A stretch of 40,168 bases of DNA. Source: Clostridiaceae bacterium (GTDB taxonomy: Bacteria; Bacillota; Clostridia; Lachnospirales; Lachnospiraceae). The position numbers were made by a program, and so were the translations under genes. Under the pieces are notes generated by a model. It was not told the origin of the DNA. It was given only the letters and a program-made list of their open reading frames with translations, and ran no database searches. Each line of letters opens with the position of its first letter. The first letter of the stretch is position 1. Positions 31,505 to 39,750 of this stretch are shown here, piece by piece. The stretch lies in contig QXXC01000036.1 in the NCBI GenBank assembly GCA_009911305.1, positions 1-40,168 on the forward strand, read 5' to 3'.

Positions 31505-33073
31505 CTACACAGTTTTTCCCTCCAGGATCCGGTAAACCGCCTCCATATCCAGATGTTCTCTCAAAGCCGCGGCAAGCCTGTCATACTGCATCCCGCGGTA
31601 TGTCCCATAGTCCAGGACGCATTCCGCATGATGAGCCGCGCCGCAGCCCTTCCGCTTCAAAAGCGCATTTACCAGCTCCACAGCCACGCCCGGAGCGTCA
31701 AAAATACCGTGCAGGTACGTCCCGTACAGATTCTCCCGGCAAAGCCCTTCCGGCGTCTCTGCGCACATCCCCGCCGCCGGGCCGCCGGCTGTATACTCCG
31801 CAATCCGGACAAGCGGCCGCGCATTCTCCCCTTCCCTCTCTGTATACACCGTCTGCCCCATATGAATCTCATACCCTTCCACCGCCATGCCCGAAAGCCC
31901 CGAAAAGATCCCGGGCACAGCCCCAAAACAGCCGCGGACCCTGGTCCTCGTTTTTTCAGGGACAAAGCGGGTCGCTCCCAAAAGCAGGCCCATCCCGCAA
32001 AGCGTGCGGCCCGGCCCGCCGCTCTCCGCGCCGTCCTCATCTGACAGACGCCCTCCCATCATCTGATAGCCGCCGCAAATCCCCCAGATCGGCGTTTCCC
32101 GCGAAGCTTCCTTTAAAACCGCCGCCTCCAGCCCGTTTGCGCGCATCCACAGCAGATCCTCCATGGTATTTTTCGTCCCGGGCAGGATGATCAGATCCGG
32201 GCTCTTCAAATCCGCCGCGCGATCCACATACCGCACGCAGACTCCCTGAATCGTGGAAAATACATGAAAATCCGTAAAATTAGAAAGCCTTGGAAAGCGG
32301 ATCACCGCGATATCCACCGCCGCCGCAGAGGCCCTTTCCCCCGCCCCGGCCAGGCGGCCGCTTAAGCTGTCCTCATCCTCCAGATCCACATCCATATAGG
32401 GAACCACGCCCATAACGGGAATCCCCGTGAGCCCCTCAAGCATCTCAACGCCGGGCGCAAGGATCGCCGGATCGCCGCGGAACTTATTGATCACAAGCCC
32501 CTTTACCATGGCCCTCTCCTCCTCAGTCAGAAGCGCCGCCGTTCCGTAGAGCTGTGCAAACACCCCGCCGCGGTCAATGTCCCCTGCCAGGAGCACAGGA
32601 ACATCTAAAAGCCTGGCAAGCCCCATATTCACAATATCATCCTGCTTTAAATTAATCTCCGCCGGGCTGCCGGCCCCCTCGATGACAATCACGTCATACG
32701 CCGCGTCGAGACGGCGGTACGACTCCAGAATAACCGGGATCAGTTCCTTTTTCCTCCGGAAATATTCCCTGGCGTTCATCACCCCCCGCGCAGTCCCGCG
32801 GACAATCACCTGCGAGCCCGTATCGCTGCAGGGCTTGAGCAGGATCGGATTCATGTCCGCCACAGGCTCGGTCCCCGCCGCCTCCGCCTGAACGGCCTGC
32901 GCCCTGCCCATCTCCAGCCCTTCCCCTGTAATATACGAATTCAGCGCCATATTCTGGGACTTAAACGGAGCGGTCCTGTACCCGTCCTGCATAAAAATCC
33001 GGCACAGCCCGGCTGCCAGAAAGCTTTTCCCCGCGCTGGACATCGTCCCCTGCACCATAATCGCCTTTGCCAT
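31505..33073 (-). CDS. cbiP: Cobyric acid synthase (adenosylcobyrinic amidotransferase)
   Basis: A 522-residue CbiP/CobQ. The N-terminal dethiobiotin-synthetase-like ATPase domain ([21 protein letters not shown], then [13 protein letters not shown] and [11 protein letters not shown]) is followed by the class I glutamine amidotransferase domain with the Cys nucleophile in [11 protein letters not shown] and the His in TYLHGIFD. It amidates four side chains of adenosyl-cobyrinic acid a,c-diamide using glutamine and ATP. The start lies 3 bp behind the cobD stop, with GAGGAG upstream. Confidence 0.95.
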   Translation of the reverse strand: MAKAIMVQGTMSSAGKSFLAAGLCRIFMQDGYRTAPFKSQNMALNSYITGEGLEMGRAQAVQAEAAGTEPVADMNPILLKPCSDTGSQVIVRGTARGVMNAREYFRRKKELIPVILESYRRLDAAYDVIVIEGAGSPAEINLKQDDIVNMGLARLLDVPVLLAGDIDRGGVFAQLYGTAALLTEEERAMVKGLVINKFRGDPAILAPGVEMLEGLTGIPVMGVVPYMDVDLEDEDSLSGRLAGAGERASAAAVDIAVIRFPRLSNFTDFHVFSTIQGVCVRYVDRAADLKSPDLIILPGTKNTMEDLLWMRANGLEAAVLKEASRETPIWGICGGYQMMGGRLSDEDGAESGGPGRTLCGMGLLLGATRFVPEKTRTRVRGCFGAVPGIFSGLSGMAVEGYEIHMGQTVYTEREGENARPLVRIAEYTAGGPAAGMCAETPEGLCRENLYGTYLHGIFDAPGVAVELVNALLKRKGCGAAHHAECVLDYGTYRGMQYDRLAAALREHLDMEAVYRILEGKTV

Positions 33074-33076
33074 GGT

Positions 33077-34234
33077 TTATCTCCTCACATCCTGTTTATC
33101 CGCTCTGTCTGAGCCGCTGCCTGCGCCCTTTACCGCCTCCCGGAGGCAGCGAAGAAGCGCCTCATTTTCCTTTCGCCTTCGCACCGAAACCCGGTAATAT
33201 CCCTCCCCAAGCCCCTGATAATTCGCACAGGAGCGGATCAGGATCCCCCGTTTCCTTAAATAAGCGGCATAATCCACCGCGTCCCGTCTCCGGAAAAGAA
33301 GGTAATTCGCCGCGGAAGGATACACCGCAAAGCCCAGCCTCCGCAGCCCGGCCGCCAGCTCCTCCCGGAGGATCGCTGTCTCCCTGGCCGTCCACCCGGC
33401 ATATGCATCCTCCTTAAGCGCCGCCAGCGCCGCTGCCTCCGCCGGGGCGGAAAGGCTCCACGGCTGGCGGCTCTCCTCCATTTTCCGCAAAACCGCATGG
33501 TCCTTGCAGACCGCATAGCCTGCCCGCAGGCCCGGAATCGCATAAATCTTCGTAAACGCCTGGAACACCAGCACATGGGCAAAGCGCTCCTCCTCCCGCC
33601 CCAAAAGCGCCAGCGCCGAATACCGCTCCCGTTCCGGCACAAACCAGTTAAAGCACTCATCCACTGCCAGCAGCGCTCCCTTTTCCCGGCAGATGTCCGC
33701 CAGACGGGAAAGCCATTCCAGGGACACCGCCAGCCCGTTCGGGTTATTCGGGTTCCCAAGCATCACGAGCGAAAGCCCGTCCGTCCTCTCCACAAACGAA
33801 AAAAAGGCGTCCTCCTCCGCCTCCGGCGAAAATCCCTGCGCCTCGCACGTCGCATACCACTCGATCCCGCACCCGCCAAGGCGGAGCGCCCTCTCATATT
33901 CCGCAAACGACGGGGCTGTAAGGATCGCCCGGCGGGGCCGCAGAGCCAGCGCCATGGTATAAAACAGATCCGACGCCCCGTTCCCGCAGATAAAATCCCC
34001 GCAATCCCACTGACCGCCTCTCATGCCGTAGTAATCCGCCAGCCCCTGCCGCAGCTTCCTGCACAGGCTGTCCGGATAGCGCTCCCAGCTATCGCTGGAG
34101 GCAATCACCGCCTTCCGGATCCCCTCCGGCATCCCAAACGGATTCGTATTCACCGAAAAATCGAGCAAAATCTCATCCGTCCCGTATATATCCCCTCCAT
34201 GACGATATTCCAATCTGCAAACCTCCCCGCTCAT
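33077..34234 (-). CDS. cobD: L-threonine-O-3-phosphate decarboxylase (CobD/CobC type aminotransferase fold)
   Basis: A 385-residue PLP enzyme of fold type I. The start YRHGGDIYG is typical of CobD; then FSVNTNPFG, NPNNPNG (161-167), D192 in VDECFNWF, the PLP lysine K229 in AFTKIYAIPGLRAGY, and a C-terminal Arg motif in ILIRSCANYQGLGEGYYRVS. The product, (R)-1-amino-2-propanol phosphate, is used by CbiB. The ATG at 34234 has a weak ribosome site, but no better start exists before the conserved HGGDIYG block. Histidinol-phosphate aminotransferase is the main alternative; position between cbiB and cbiP settles it. Confidence 0.92.
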   Translation of the reverse strand: MSGEVCRLEYRHGGDIYGTDEILLDFSVNTNPFGMPEGIRKAVIASSDSWERYPDSLCRKLRQGLADYYGMRGGQWDCGDFICGNGASDLFYTMALALRPRRAILTAPSFAEYERALRLGGCGIEWYATCEAQGFSPEAEEDAFFSFVERTDGLSLVMLGNPNNPNGLAVSLEWLSRLADICREKGALLAVDECFNWFVPERERYSALALLGREEERFAHVLVFQAFTKIYAIPGLRAGYAVCKDHAVLRKMEESRQPWSLSAPAEAAALAALKEDAYAGWTARETAILREELAAGLRRLGFAVYPSAANYLLFRRRDAVDYAAYLRKRGILIRSCANYQGLGEGYYRVSVRRRKENEALLRCLREAVKGAGSGSDRADKQDVRR

Positions 34235-34298
34235 TCAGGCGATCCGGGCCATCCGCCCTTCCCGCTTCCTGTCGATAACCGCCCGGACAGCCAGCCCC

Positions 34299-35276
34299 TT
34301 ACGCCAGCCCCGCCAAAAGCGCCGCGCACAGGCAGACGCCCATACCCGCCGCCAGCGCCACGTCTTCCGTCCTGTACATCAGACGGCCCGCGCGCTCGAT
34401 ATCCTCATATTCCAGGGGCCGGATCGCATCCCCGATCCACGGCTTTTTATGAAGGAGCCCGAAATACCAGGCATCCCCGCCAAGCCGCACTCCCAGCGCC
34501 CCGGCGCAGGCCGCCTCTGTCTGCGCCGAATTCGGGCTCTTATGCTTTCTGCGATCGCGTCTCCATATCCGGACAGCCCCTCTTGCGTCAAAGCCCAGAA
34601 GAAAGGCGGCAAGCGCCATAAAAAGAGCGGACAGCCTGGAGGGAAGCATATTTGCCGCGTCATCCAGACGGGCCGCCGCGCGGCCAAAATACAGGTACCG
34701 CTCATTGCGGTAGCCCACCATGGAATCCATGGTATTCACAGCCTTATAGAGCCACCCGAGCGCCGGCCCGCCAAGGAACAGATAAAAGAGAGGCGCAATC
34801 ACGCCGTCCGACGTATTTTCCGCCACCGTCTCCACCGCCGCCCTGGCAATCTCTTCCCCCTCAAGCCGCTGCGTGTCGCGCCCCACAATCATGGAAACCG
34901 CGCGCCGCGCGCCCTCTGTATCGCCCTTTTTTAAATATTCGTATACCAGCCCGCTCTCATCCCTCAGCGAACGGGCCGCCAGAAGATAATAGGAAAGAAG
35001 CGCCCGCGCCGCCCAAAGCGCCCATGCGCCCGCGCGCCCGGCCAGCGCGCAAAGCCCTGCCGCGCATCCCCAGACGGCCATACACACCAGCAGAACCAGC
35101 AGCGCGCCGCCCCAAAGCTGCCCGCCCCTTGTATCCGGAAAAACCCGCCTGATAAACCGCTCCGACCGCTCGATAAGCCGTCCCACTGCCCGGACCGGAT
35201 GCGGCAGGCCATGGGGGTCGCCAAACGCGCGGTCCAGGACAACACCTGCCGCAATCGAAGAAACATAATCAAACAT
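34299..35276 (-). CDS. cbiB: Adenosylcobinamide-phosphate synthase
   Basis: A 325-residue membrane protein with several hydrophobic helices. Family motifs: LDRAFGDPHGLPHPVRAVGRLI at the N-terminus, VETVAENTSDGVIAPLFY in the middle, and KAVNTMDSMVGYRNERY. It joins the aminopropanol (phosphate) arm to adenosylcobyric acid. The start at 35276 (MFDYVSS) has GAGGG 8 bases upstream; the frame could extend to 35315, inside the preceding gene. Eleven bp separate it from the cobU-like stop. Confidence 0.94.
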   Translation of the reverse strand: MFDYVSSIAAGVVLDRAFGDPHGLPHPVRAVGRLIERSERFIRRVFPDTRGGQLWGGALLVLLVCMAVWGCAAGLCALAGRAGAWALWAARALLSYYLLAARSLRDESGLVYEYLKKGDTEGARRAVSMIVGRDTQRLEGEEIARAAVETVAENTSDGVIAPLFYLFLGGPALGWLYKAVNTMDSMVGYRNERYLYFGRAAARLDDAANMLPSRLSALFMALAAFLLGFDARGAVRIWRRDRRKHKSPNSAQTEAACAGALGVRLGGDAWYFGLLHKKPWIGDAIRPLEYEDIERAGRLMYRTEDVALAAGMGVCLCAALLAGLA

Positions 35277-35287
35277 ATGTTCATCCC

Positions 35288-35695
35288 TCACTTGATCCGT
35301 TTTCCAATGCCGCATATCACCCGGTAAACCTCATCCGAGCCGGCCGCCAGCCTCTGGCACACTCTCCCGGCCGTCTCCCGGTATTCCCTTAAAAACGCAT
35401 CCGCCGGCACGATACCGCAGCCAATCTCGTCAGCGCAGGCCACTGCCCCCGGGTTCTCCCTCAAAAGACGCTCCGCAAAGGCAAACGGATCCTCCCCCCG
35501 CTCCATCAGACGCCGGACATAGACCTCCACATGGAGAATCACCGCCGCCCGCATGGCCGCCTCCATATCATCCGTCCGGCCGTCCGCCGCTGCGCCCGTC
35601 TGCGGGCTTTCCTGCCCGCCCTCTTCCCGCGTACCTGCCAGCGCACGGGCAAATTCCGTCTTCCCCTGCGCCCTTCCTCCGACTACCAGTTTCAT
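35288..35695 (-). CDS. Short CobU-like nucleotide-binding protein (second adenosylcobinamide kinase homologue)
   Basis: A 135-residue protein, shorter than CobU (about 180). It begins MKLVVGGRAQGKTEFARALA with a P-loop (GGRAQGKT, 6-13) and ends with the classic CobU tail DEIGCGIVPADAFLREYRET, AGRVCQRLAAGSDEVY and ICGIGKRIK. The central part, including the His that is guanylylated in CobU, is replaced by a short charged stretch. The start at 35695 has GGGAG 6 bases upstream; a long upstream frame to 36097 lies over cobS and is spurious. It sits between cobS and cbiB, next to a full-length CobU two genes away. It may keep only the kinase reaction or act as a partner of the longer CobU; not known. 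Confidence 0.75.
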   Translation of the reverse strand: MKLVVGGRAQGKTEFARALAGTREEGGQESPQTGAAADGRTDDMEAAMRAAVILHVEVYVRRLMERGEDPFAFAERLLRENPGAVACADEIGCGIVPADAFLREYRETAGRVCQRLAAGSDEVYRVICGIGKRIK

Positions 35696-35707
35696 CTCCA
35701 TCTCCCT

Positions 35708-35757
35708 TCCAGAGCGCGTTTTACGTGCGCCCTCTGCCGGATGTCTCAGACACGCTC
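35708..35757. repeat. Short palindrome with ends similar to the 164-bp element
   Basis: On the minus strand GAGCGTGTCTGA (near 35755) and, 30 bases on, CGCGCTCT form an imperfect terminal repeat around GACATCCGGCAGAGG. These ends resemble GAGCGTGTTTGA / CACGCTCT of the element at 30638-30801, as if this were a shortened relative. The left part encodes the last residues and TGA stop of cobS. Confidence 0.4.
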
Positions 35758-36519
35758 CAGTCCGGCAAGGCAGCAAAACGCCAGAAAAGCCGCTGTATTC
35801 CGCTCGCACCGCTGCAGAAACCAGCCGGCCAGATCGCCTGTCATCCCGCCAAACTCCCGCACTGCCGTCCTGTAATACGACAAGAAGGTCAGCAGCGCAA
35901 CACCTATGCAGCCAAGCCCTTCCCATGCGCCGAACCACAGAAGCCACCCGCATGAAAGGGCCGCATAAAGTATCATACACGCGCACAGCGCCCGCTTTTC
36001 GGCCGCGCGGGAAAATTCCGCTGCCAGCCCGTCCTTTTTGGCCTTGGGAAAACACGCCACCGACCATCCGCTCAGCGCGCGCTCCAGCACAAAGCACGCC
36101 CCGAACAGCCCTGCGGCGCGCCCGGACAGCTCCGAGCAGGCCGCGGCATACACGAGGAGGTAAGCCCCTGCCCCGATGATCGCAAACGCGCCCGTATGAG
36201 GATCCTTTAAAATCGCAAGCTTCTTCTCCCGATCCCCATAGGAGCGCAGGGCGTCCGTTGTGTCAAGGAAGCCGTCCATGTGGATCCCTCCCGTCACCGC
36301 AAGCGGCAGGCACGCCCCCAGAAGCCCTGTACAGGCATCTCCTGCGCCCAGACGCCGGAGCGCCGTGAGAAGCAATGCCTGAAGGCCCCCGATCACCAGT
36401 CCAATCAGAGGAAAAAAACACATCGCATACCGCATCCGCCTCTTTGTCCATTCCGTCCGGGGCATCGGGATGCGGGAATACATGGAGAATGCGATAGCAA
36501 GGCTGCCTAAGAGATCCAT
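35746..36519 (-). CDS. cobS: Adenosylcobinamide-GDP ribazoletransferase (cobalamin synthase)
   Basis: A 257-residue polytopic membrane protein. The N-terminus LGSLAIAFSMYSRIPMP and the metal/nucleotide motif GGIHMDGFLDTTDALRSYG, followed by LAILKDPHTGAFA, identify CobS. It joins alpha-ribazole(-phosphate) to adenosylcobinamide-GDP at the membrane. About six membrane segments are visible. Its final ERV-stop is part of a palindrome shared in style with the 164-bp element. It is 19 bp behind cobU. Confidence 0.94.
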   Translation of the reverse strand: MDLLGSLAIAFSMYSRIPMPRTEWTKRRMRYAMCFFPLIGLVIGGLQALLLTALRRLGAGDACTGLLGACLPLAVTGGIHMDGFLDTTDALRSYGDREKKLAILKDPHTGAFAIIGAGAYLLVYAAACSELSGRAAGLFGACFVLERALSGWSVACFPKAKKDGLAAEFSRAAEKRALCACMILYAALSCGWLLWFGAWEGLGCIGVALLTFLSYYRTAVREFGGMTGDLAGWFLQRCERNTAAFLAFCCLAGLERV

Positions 36520-36538
36520 CTGTCTGTTTCCCCCTTTT

Positions 36539-37084
36539 TCATGTCTGCATCTGCCGCTTCACCGCTGTCGGAATCCCGAACACCACTTCCGTGACCACAT
36601 CGGAATCCCTGGCCAGCTCCCGGTTCAGGCCAGCCAAAAGAGACGCGTACCGTCTTGTCTCCTCATCATACGCCATACCGTCCGAAAACACTTCATTTGT
36701 CACAATCACCAGATCCCGGCACTGTGCTCTCAGGCCATGAATGCCTCTTAGAATCCGCTCTCCTGCGCCTTCCTCCCGGTCGTAAAACTCATTGACAGCC
36801 AGATTGGACATGCATTCCAGGAGGATCACATCCGCCTGCCCCCATTTTTTTGCGAATGGAAGCTCAGACAGCAGAAAGGACGCCAGATCCGCGCTGCGCT
36901 CCACTGTCAAAAAGCCCTTGCCGGACCGCATCCTTGTGTGACGCTGTACGCGGGCCCGGCCCTCCTCGTTCCAGATCCGCATCGTAGCCAGATAAATCCG
37001 CCGTTCTCCGTTAAGAGACAGCGAAAGCTCTTCCGCATACTCCGATTTCCCGCTCCCGCTCCCGCCTGTAATCAGATACTGCAT
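36539..37084 (-). CDS. cobU: Adenosylcobinamide kinase / adenosylcobinamide-phosphate guanylyltransferase
   Basis: A 181-residue CobU of normal length. The P-loop GGSGSGKS lies at residues 7-14, the region YLATMRIWNEE leads to RVQRHTRMR (candidate guanylylated His49), and LLECMSNLAVNEF follows. The C-terminal part reads IVTNEVFSDGMAYDEETRR rather than the common TNEVGxGIVP, a variant of this branch; INxxLA-like and GIPTAVK endings are kept. It phosphorylates adenosylcobinamide and then forms the GDP derivative used by CobS. Placed between cobT and cobS. Confidence 0.9.
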   Translation of the reverse strand: MQYLITGGSGSGKSEYAEELSLSLNGERRIYLATMRIWNEEGRARVQRHTRMRSGKGFLTVERSADLASFLLSELPFAKKWGQADVILLECMSNLAVNEFYDREEGAGERILRGIHGLRAQCRDLVIVTNEVFSDGMAYDEETRRYASLLAGLNRELARDSDVVTEVVFGIPTAVKRQMQT

Positions 37085-37123
37085 GCCGCAATCCCCTTCC
37101 GTTTCAAATCCGCGTTTCTCTCT

Positions 37124-38260
37124 CTATAACGGCCGGTACTCCTCAATCTGAATCTCCTCAAATGTGCGCATCCGGCTGTAAACCTCCAGCGCCATATCAA
37201 GAAGCGGAAACAGGGTCAGCGCCCCGCTTCCCTCTCCCAGGCAGAATCCGGCCCGGATCGCCGGCTCAAGCCCCAGAAAGCGCAGTAACCGCTCTCCCGC
37301 CGGCTCGGCCGACACGTGGGACGCCAGCAGATATTCCGGAACATGGCGGTCCAGGGCCCTGGCAGCCGCGGCCGCGGCCGCTGAAATAAATCCGTCCAGC
37401 ACCACCGGGATACGGTACGCCGCGCCTCCCAGGCAGAGGCCGCACAGCCCCGCCAGATCAAAGCCGCCCACCTTCCGGATGGTTCCAAGGCCGTCCCCCG
37501 GATCCGGACCGTTCAGCAAAAGCCCCCTTTTCACCGCGTCAATCTTCCTGCAAAGCCCCTCGCTGCTAAGGCCCGCCCCCCGGCCCGTCGTCTTCTCCGG
37601 ATCCGCGGATAAAAGAGCCGCCGTCACCGCGCTGCTGGCCGTGGTATTCCCAATCCCCATCTCGCCCGCGGCCACGATGTCATACCCCGCCTCCTTCAGC
37701 GCGCGCGCCATATCCATGCCCGTCAGAACCGCAGCCAGCGCCTCCCGCCTCGTCATGGCAGGCCCCTTCGTAAAATTCCCGCAGCCGTTTCGTATCTTCC
37801 GGTCGATCAGCGGAAAGCGGTCCCCCAGAGGCCCCAGCTCACAGGCCACGCCGATATCCACCGGAAATACATCCGCGCCCGCCACGCCCGCCATCAGGCA
37901 TGAGCAGCTCTCCCCCCTGGTAAAATTGGCTGTCACCACAGCCGTGACCTCCTGCCCCGTCTGCGTCACGCCCTCCTCGACCACGCCGTTGTCCGCACAG
38001 AACACAACCAGCGCCTTCTTCCTCAGCCGTACGTTCTCCGTACCGGAAATGGCCGCGAGCTTCTGTATATCCCTTTCCAGCGCGCCAAGGCTTCCCAGAG
38101 GCTTTGCCACCCTGCTCCAGCGCAGGCCGCACCGCTCAAAGGCCGCCTGATCCGCAGGCCCAATCCGCAGAGCTAAATCAGAAAACAGCTCCCAAAGATC
38201 CTCCTCGGGCCATTCCCGGTAATCCTCCGGCTCCGGCCGGATGAAACATGTCTCTTCCAT
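37124..38260 (-). CDS. cobT: Nicotinate-nucleotide--dimethylbenzimidazole phosphoribosyltransferase
   Basis: A 378-residue CobT, slightly longer than the usual 350 because of an N-terminal arm (MEETCFIRPEPEDYREW). Family blocks: RWSRVAKPLGSLGALE, VFCADNGVVEEGVTQTGQEV, GEMGIGNTTASSAV, VVLDGFISAAAA, and the catalytic Glu in FCLGEGSGAL. It makes alpha-ribazole-5'-phosphate from the lower-ligand base. The start at 38260 has GGGAG 9 bases upstream; the open frame to 38455 reaches into the MATE gene and is not real. It follows the MATE gene after 79 bp. Confidence 0.94.
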   Translation of the reverse strand: MEETCFIRPEPEDYREWPEEDLWELFSDLALRIGPADQAAFERCGLRWSRVAKPLGSLGALERDIQKLAAISGTENVRLRKKALVVFCADNGVVEEGVTQTGQEVTAVVTANFTRGESCSCLMAGVAGADVFPVDIGVACELGPLGDRFPLIDRKIRNGCGNFTKGPAMTRREALAAVLTGMDMARALKEAGYDIVAAGEMGIGNTTASSAVTAALLSADPEKTTGRGAGLSSEGLCRKIDAVKRGLLLNGPDPGDGLGTIRKVGGFDLAGLCGLCLGGAAYRIPVVLDGFISAAAAAAARALDRHVPEYLLASHVSAEPAGERLLRFLGLEPAIRAGFCLGEGSGALTLFPLLDMALEVYSRMRTFEEIQIEEYRPL

Positions 38261-38339
38261 AAACAAATTCTCCCTGCATAATCCAAAATCTACGCGCCAT
38301 AACCGCGCGCCGGCGCCGATCCAGAACACCCCAGACGCC

Positions 38340-39680
38340 TCACCGGCCGGCGGCCGCCCGTCTCCCCTCATGCCACACATAGAGCAGCGTATAGCAGGCC
38401 ATAATTCCCGACACGGCCGGCGCGATGCTCCCGAGCATCCCCAGATCATCCGCAAAATACCGCCCGAATACGTAAACCAGAGGGATCCGCAGCGCCAGAG
38501 CGCCCGCTGCGGAGCTCATCATGGTCCAGACCGTTTTCTGACGCCCGTTCAAATAGCCGTTCAGACAGAATACGATCGTAACCAGCACGTAATCGTAGCT
38601 GCAGGAGCGGAAAAACGGGACGCCGGCCGCGATCACATCCGGATCAGCGGAAAACACGCGGATCATGAGATCCGGACGCCACTGCGCAAAGCCCCAGAAC
38701 AGGAGAGATACAGACAGCGCAAAGCCCAGCCCGTACCAGAGGGACGCCCGCGCCCTGTCCTGCCTTCCCGCCCCCATATTCTGCGCGGTAAACGCGGCCA
38801 GCGCATTCGCCATGGAGGTCGCCGTCAGCATCGCAAACACATCATACTTACTGCCAATCCCCACCACGGCCGCCGCATAAACGCCGCACCGGTTCATCAC
38901 TGCCGTCAGGTATAAAAACGAGATCCGGATCAGCATTTCCTGAAACGAAATCGGGATCCCCACTCCTGCCAGCTCCCTGGCCAGAGCCCCCACCGGGCGA
39001 AAGCTCTTAAGCCTGAAATCAAATATAAAATGCGATCGCTTCAGATACACGGCCGAAACCGCCATGCTGAACGCCTGCGAAAGAACCGTCGCCAGGGCCG
39101 TGCCCGCCACATCCATTGCCAGATATTTCACAAACAAAATATCAAGCGCAATATTGAGCGCGCAGGCAAGCCCCACAAATAACATGGGCCGCGCCGAATC
39201 CCCGTATCCCCGCAGGACCGCGCTGATCGCATTATAACCGCAGATAAAAATCGTGCCAAGCCCGCAGATCGTCACATATGTATCCGTAAGCGCAAAAGAC
39301 TGCGCAGGCGTGTCCAGGAGCGTCAGAAGCGGCTCCTTAAACGCCAGCAGAAGCACGGTCAGGACAAGGGCCGCCGCCGCAAACACCGTAAACGTCGTCC
39401 CGATCATCTCCTTTACCCGCTTATAATCCCTGCCTCCCATGTACTGCCCCACCAGGATCGTCCCGCCCAGCGTCAGACCTGTGGCAAGGCTCGTAATGAT
39501 CTGCGTCACCTGCGTCCCTGTCGATACCGCCGCCACACTCGCTGCTGTGCCGTATTTCCCCACCACAAACAAATCCGCAGCACCGTAGAGGGACTGCAGC
39601 ACATTCGCAATCAGAAAAGGCGCGGCAAACCGAAACAGCGCCGCGGCTATATTCCCCTCAGTAAGCCTGTTTTCCTCCAT
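38340..39680 (-). CDS. MATE-family efflux transporter
   Basis: A 446-residue integral membrane protein with about 12 hydrophobic segments in two similar halves, beginning LTEGNIAAALFRFAAPFLIANVLQSL, with YGAADLFVVGKYG and ATGLTLGGTILVGQYMGGRD. These are typical of MATE (MatE x2) proteins of the NorM/DinF group, which export cationic drugs or metabolites using Na+ or H+. AAAGGAGGAA precedes the ATG at 39680. It is the first gene of the minus-strand run that continues into cobT, and its promoter has the MerR-type spacing. The substrate is unknown; export of a cobamide precursor or of a toxic compound are both possible. Confidence 0.92.
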   Translation of the reverse strand: MEENRLTEGNIAAALFRFAAPFLIANVLQSLYGAADLFVVGKYGTAASVAAVSTGTQVTQIITSLATGLTLGGTILVGQYMGGRDYKRVKEMIGTTFTVFAAAALVLTVLLLAFKEPLLTLLDTPAQSFALTDTYVTICGLGTIFICGYNAISAVLRGYGDSARPMLFVGLACALNIALDILFVKYLAMDVAGTALATVLSQAFSMAVSAVYLKRSHFIFDFRLKSFRPVGALARELAGVGIPISFQEMLIRISFLYLTAVMNRCGVYAAAVVGIGSKYDVFAMLTATSMANALAAFTAQNMGAGRQDRARASLWYGLGFALSVSLLFWGFAQWRPDLMIRVFSADPDVIAAGVPFFRSCSYDYVLVTIVFCLNGYLNGRQKTVWTMMSSAAGALALRIPLVYVFGRYFADDLGMLGSIAPAVSGIMACYTLLYVWHEGRRAAAGR

Positions 39681-39719
39681 CCGAATCTTCCTCCTTTTGC
39701 ATAGTTTATCACAGATTCT

Positions 39720-39750
39720 GTCTTAAAGTCTATAGTTATTGCAGAGTCAA
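39720..39750 (-). promoter_or_regulatory. MerR-type promoter (19-bp spacer) of the MATE-cobalamin run
   Basis: On the minus strand TTGACT (39745-39750) and TAAGAC (39720-39725) are separated by 19 bp. The spacer region is an imperfect dyad, ACTCTGCAAT / AACTATAGACT, centred between the boxes. MerR-family activators work on just such over-long spacers with a central dyad. The -10 match is weak, as expected for an activated promoter. No regulator gene is inside the window. Confidence 0.5.

Noticed and set aside
33497..34621. 374-codon open frame on the plus strand
   Set aside because: Antisense to cobD and cbiB; low-complexity Arg/Pro/His-rich peptide typical of shadow frames.
35702..36097. 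Long N-terminal extension of the short CobU-like protein
   Set aside because: It lies out of frame across cobS; the P-loop start MKLVVGG with GGGAG upstream is the natural beginning.
38261..38455. N-terminal extension of CobT
   Set aside because: It reaches into the MATE gene and has Cys/Trp/Arg-rich composition unlike CobT; the ATG at 38260 has a ribosome site.
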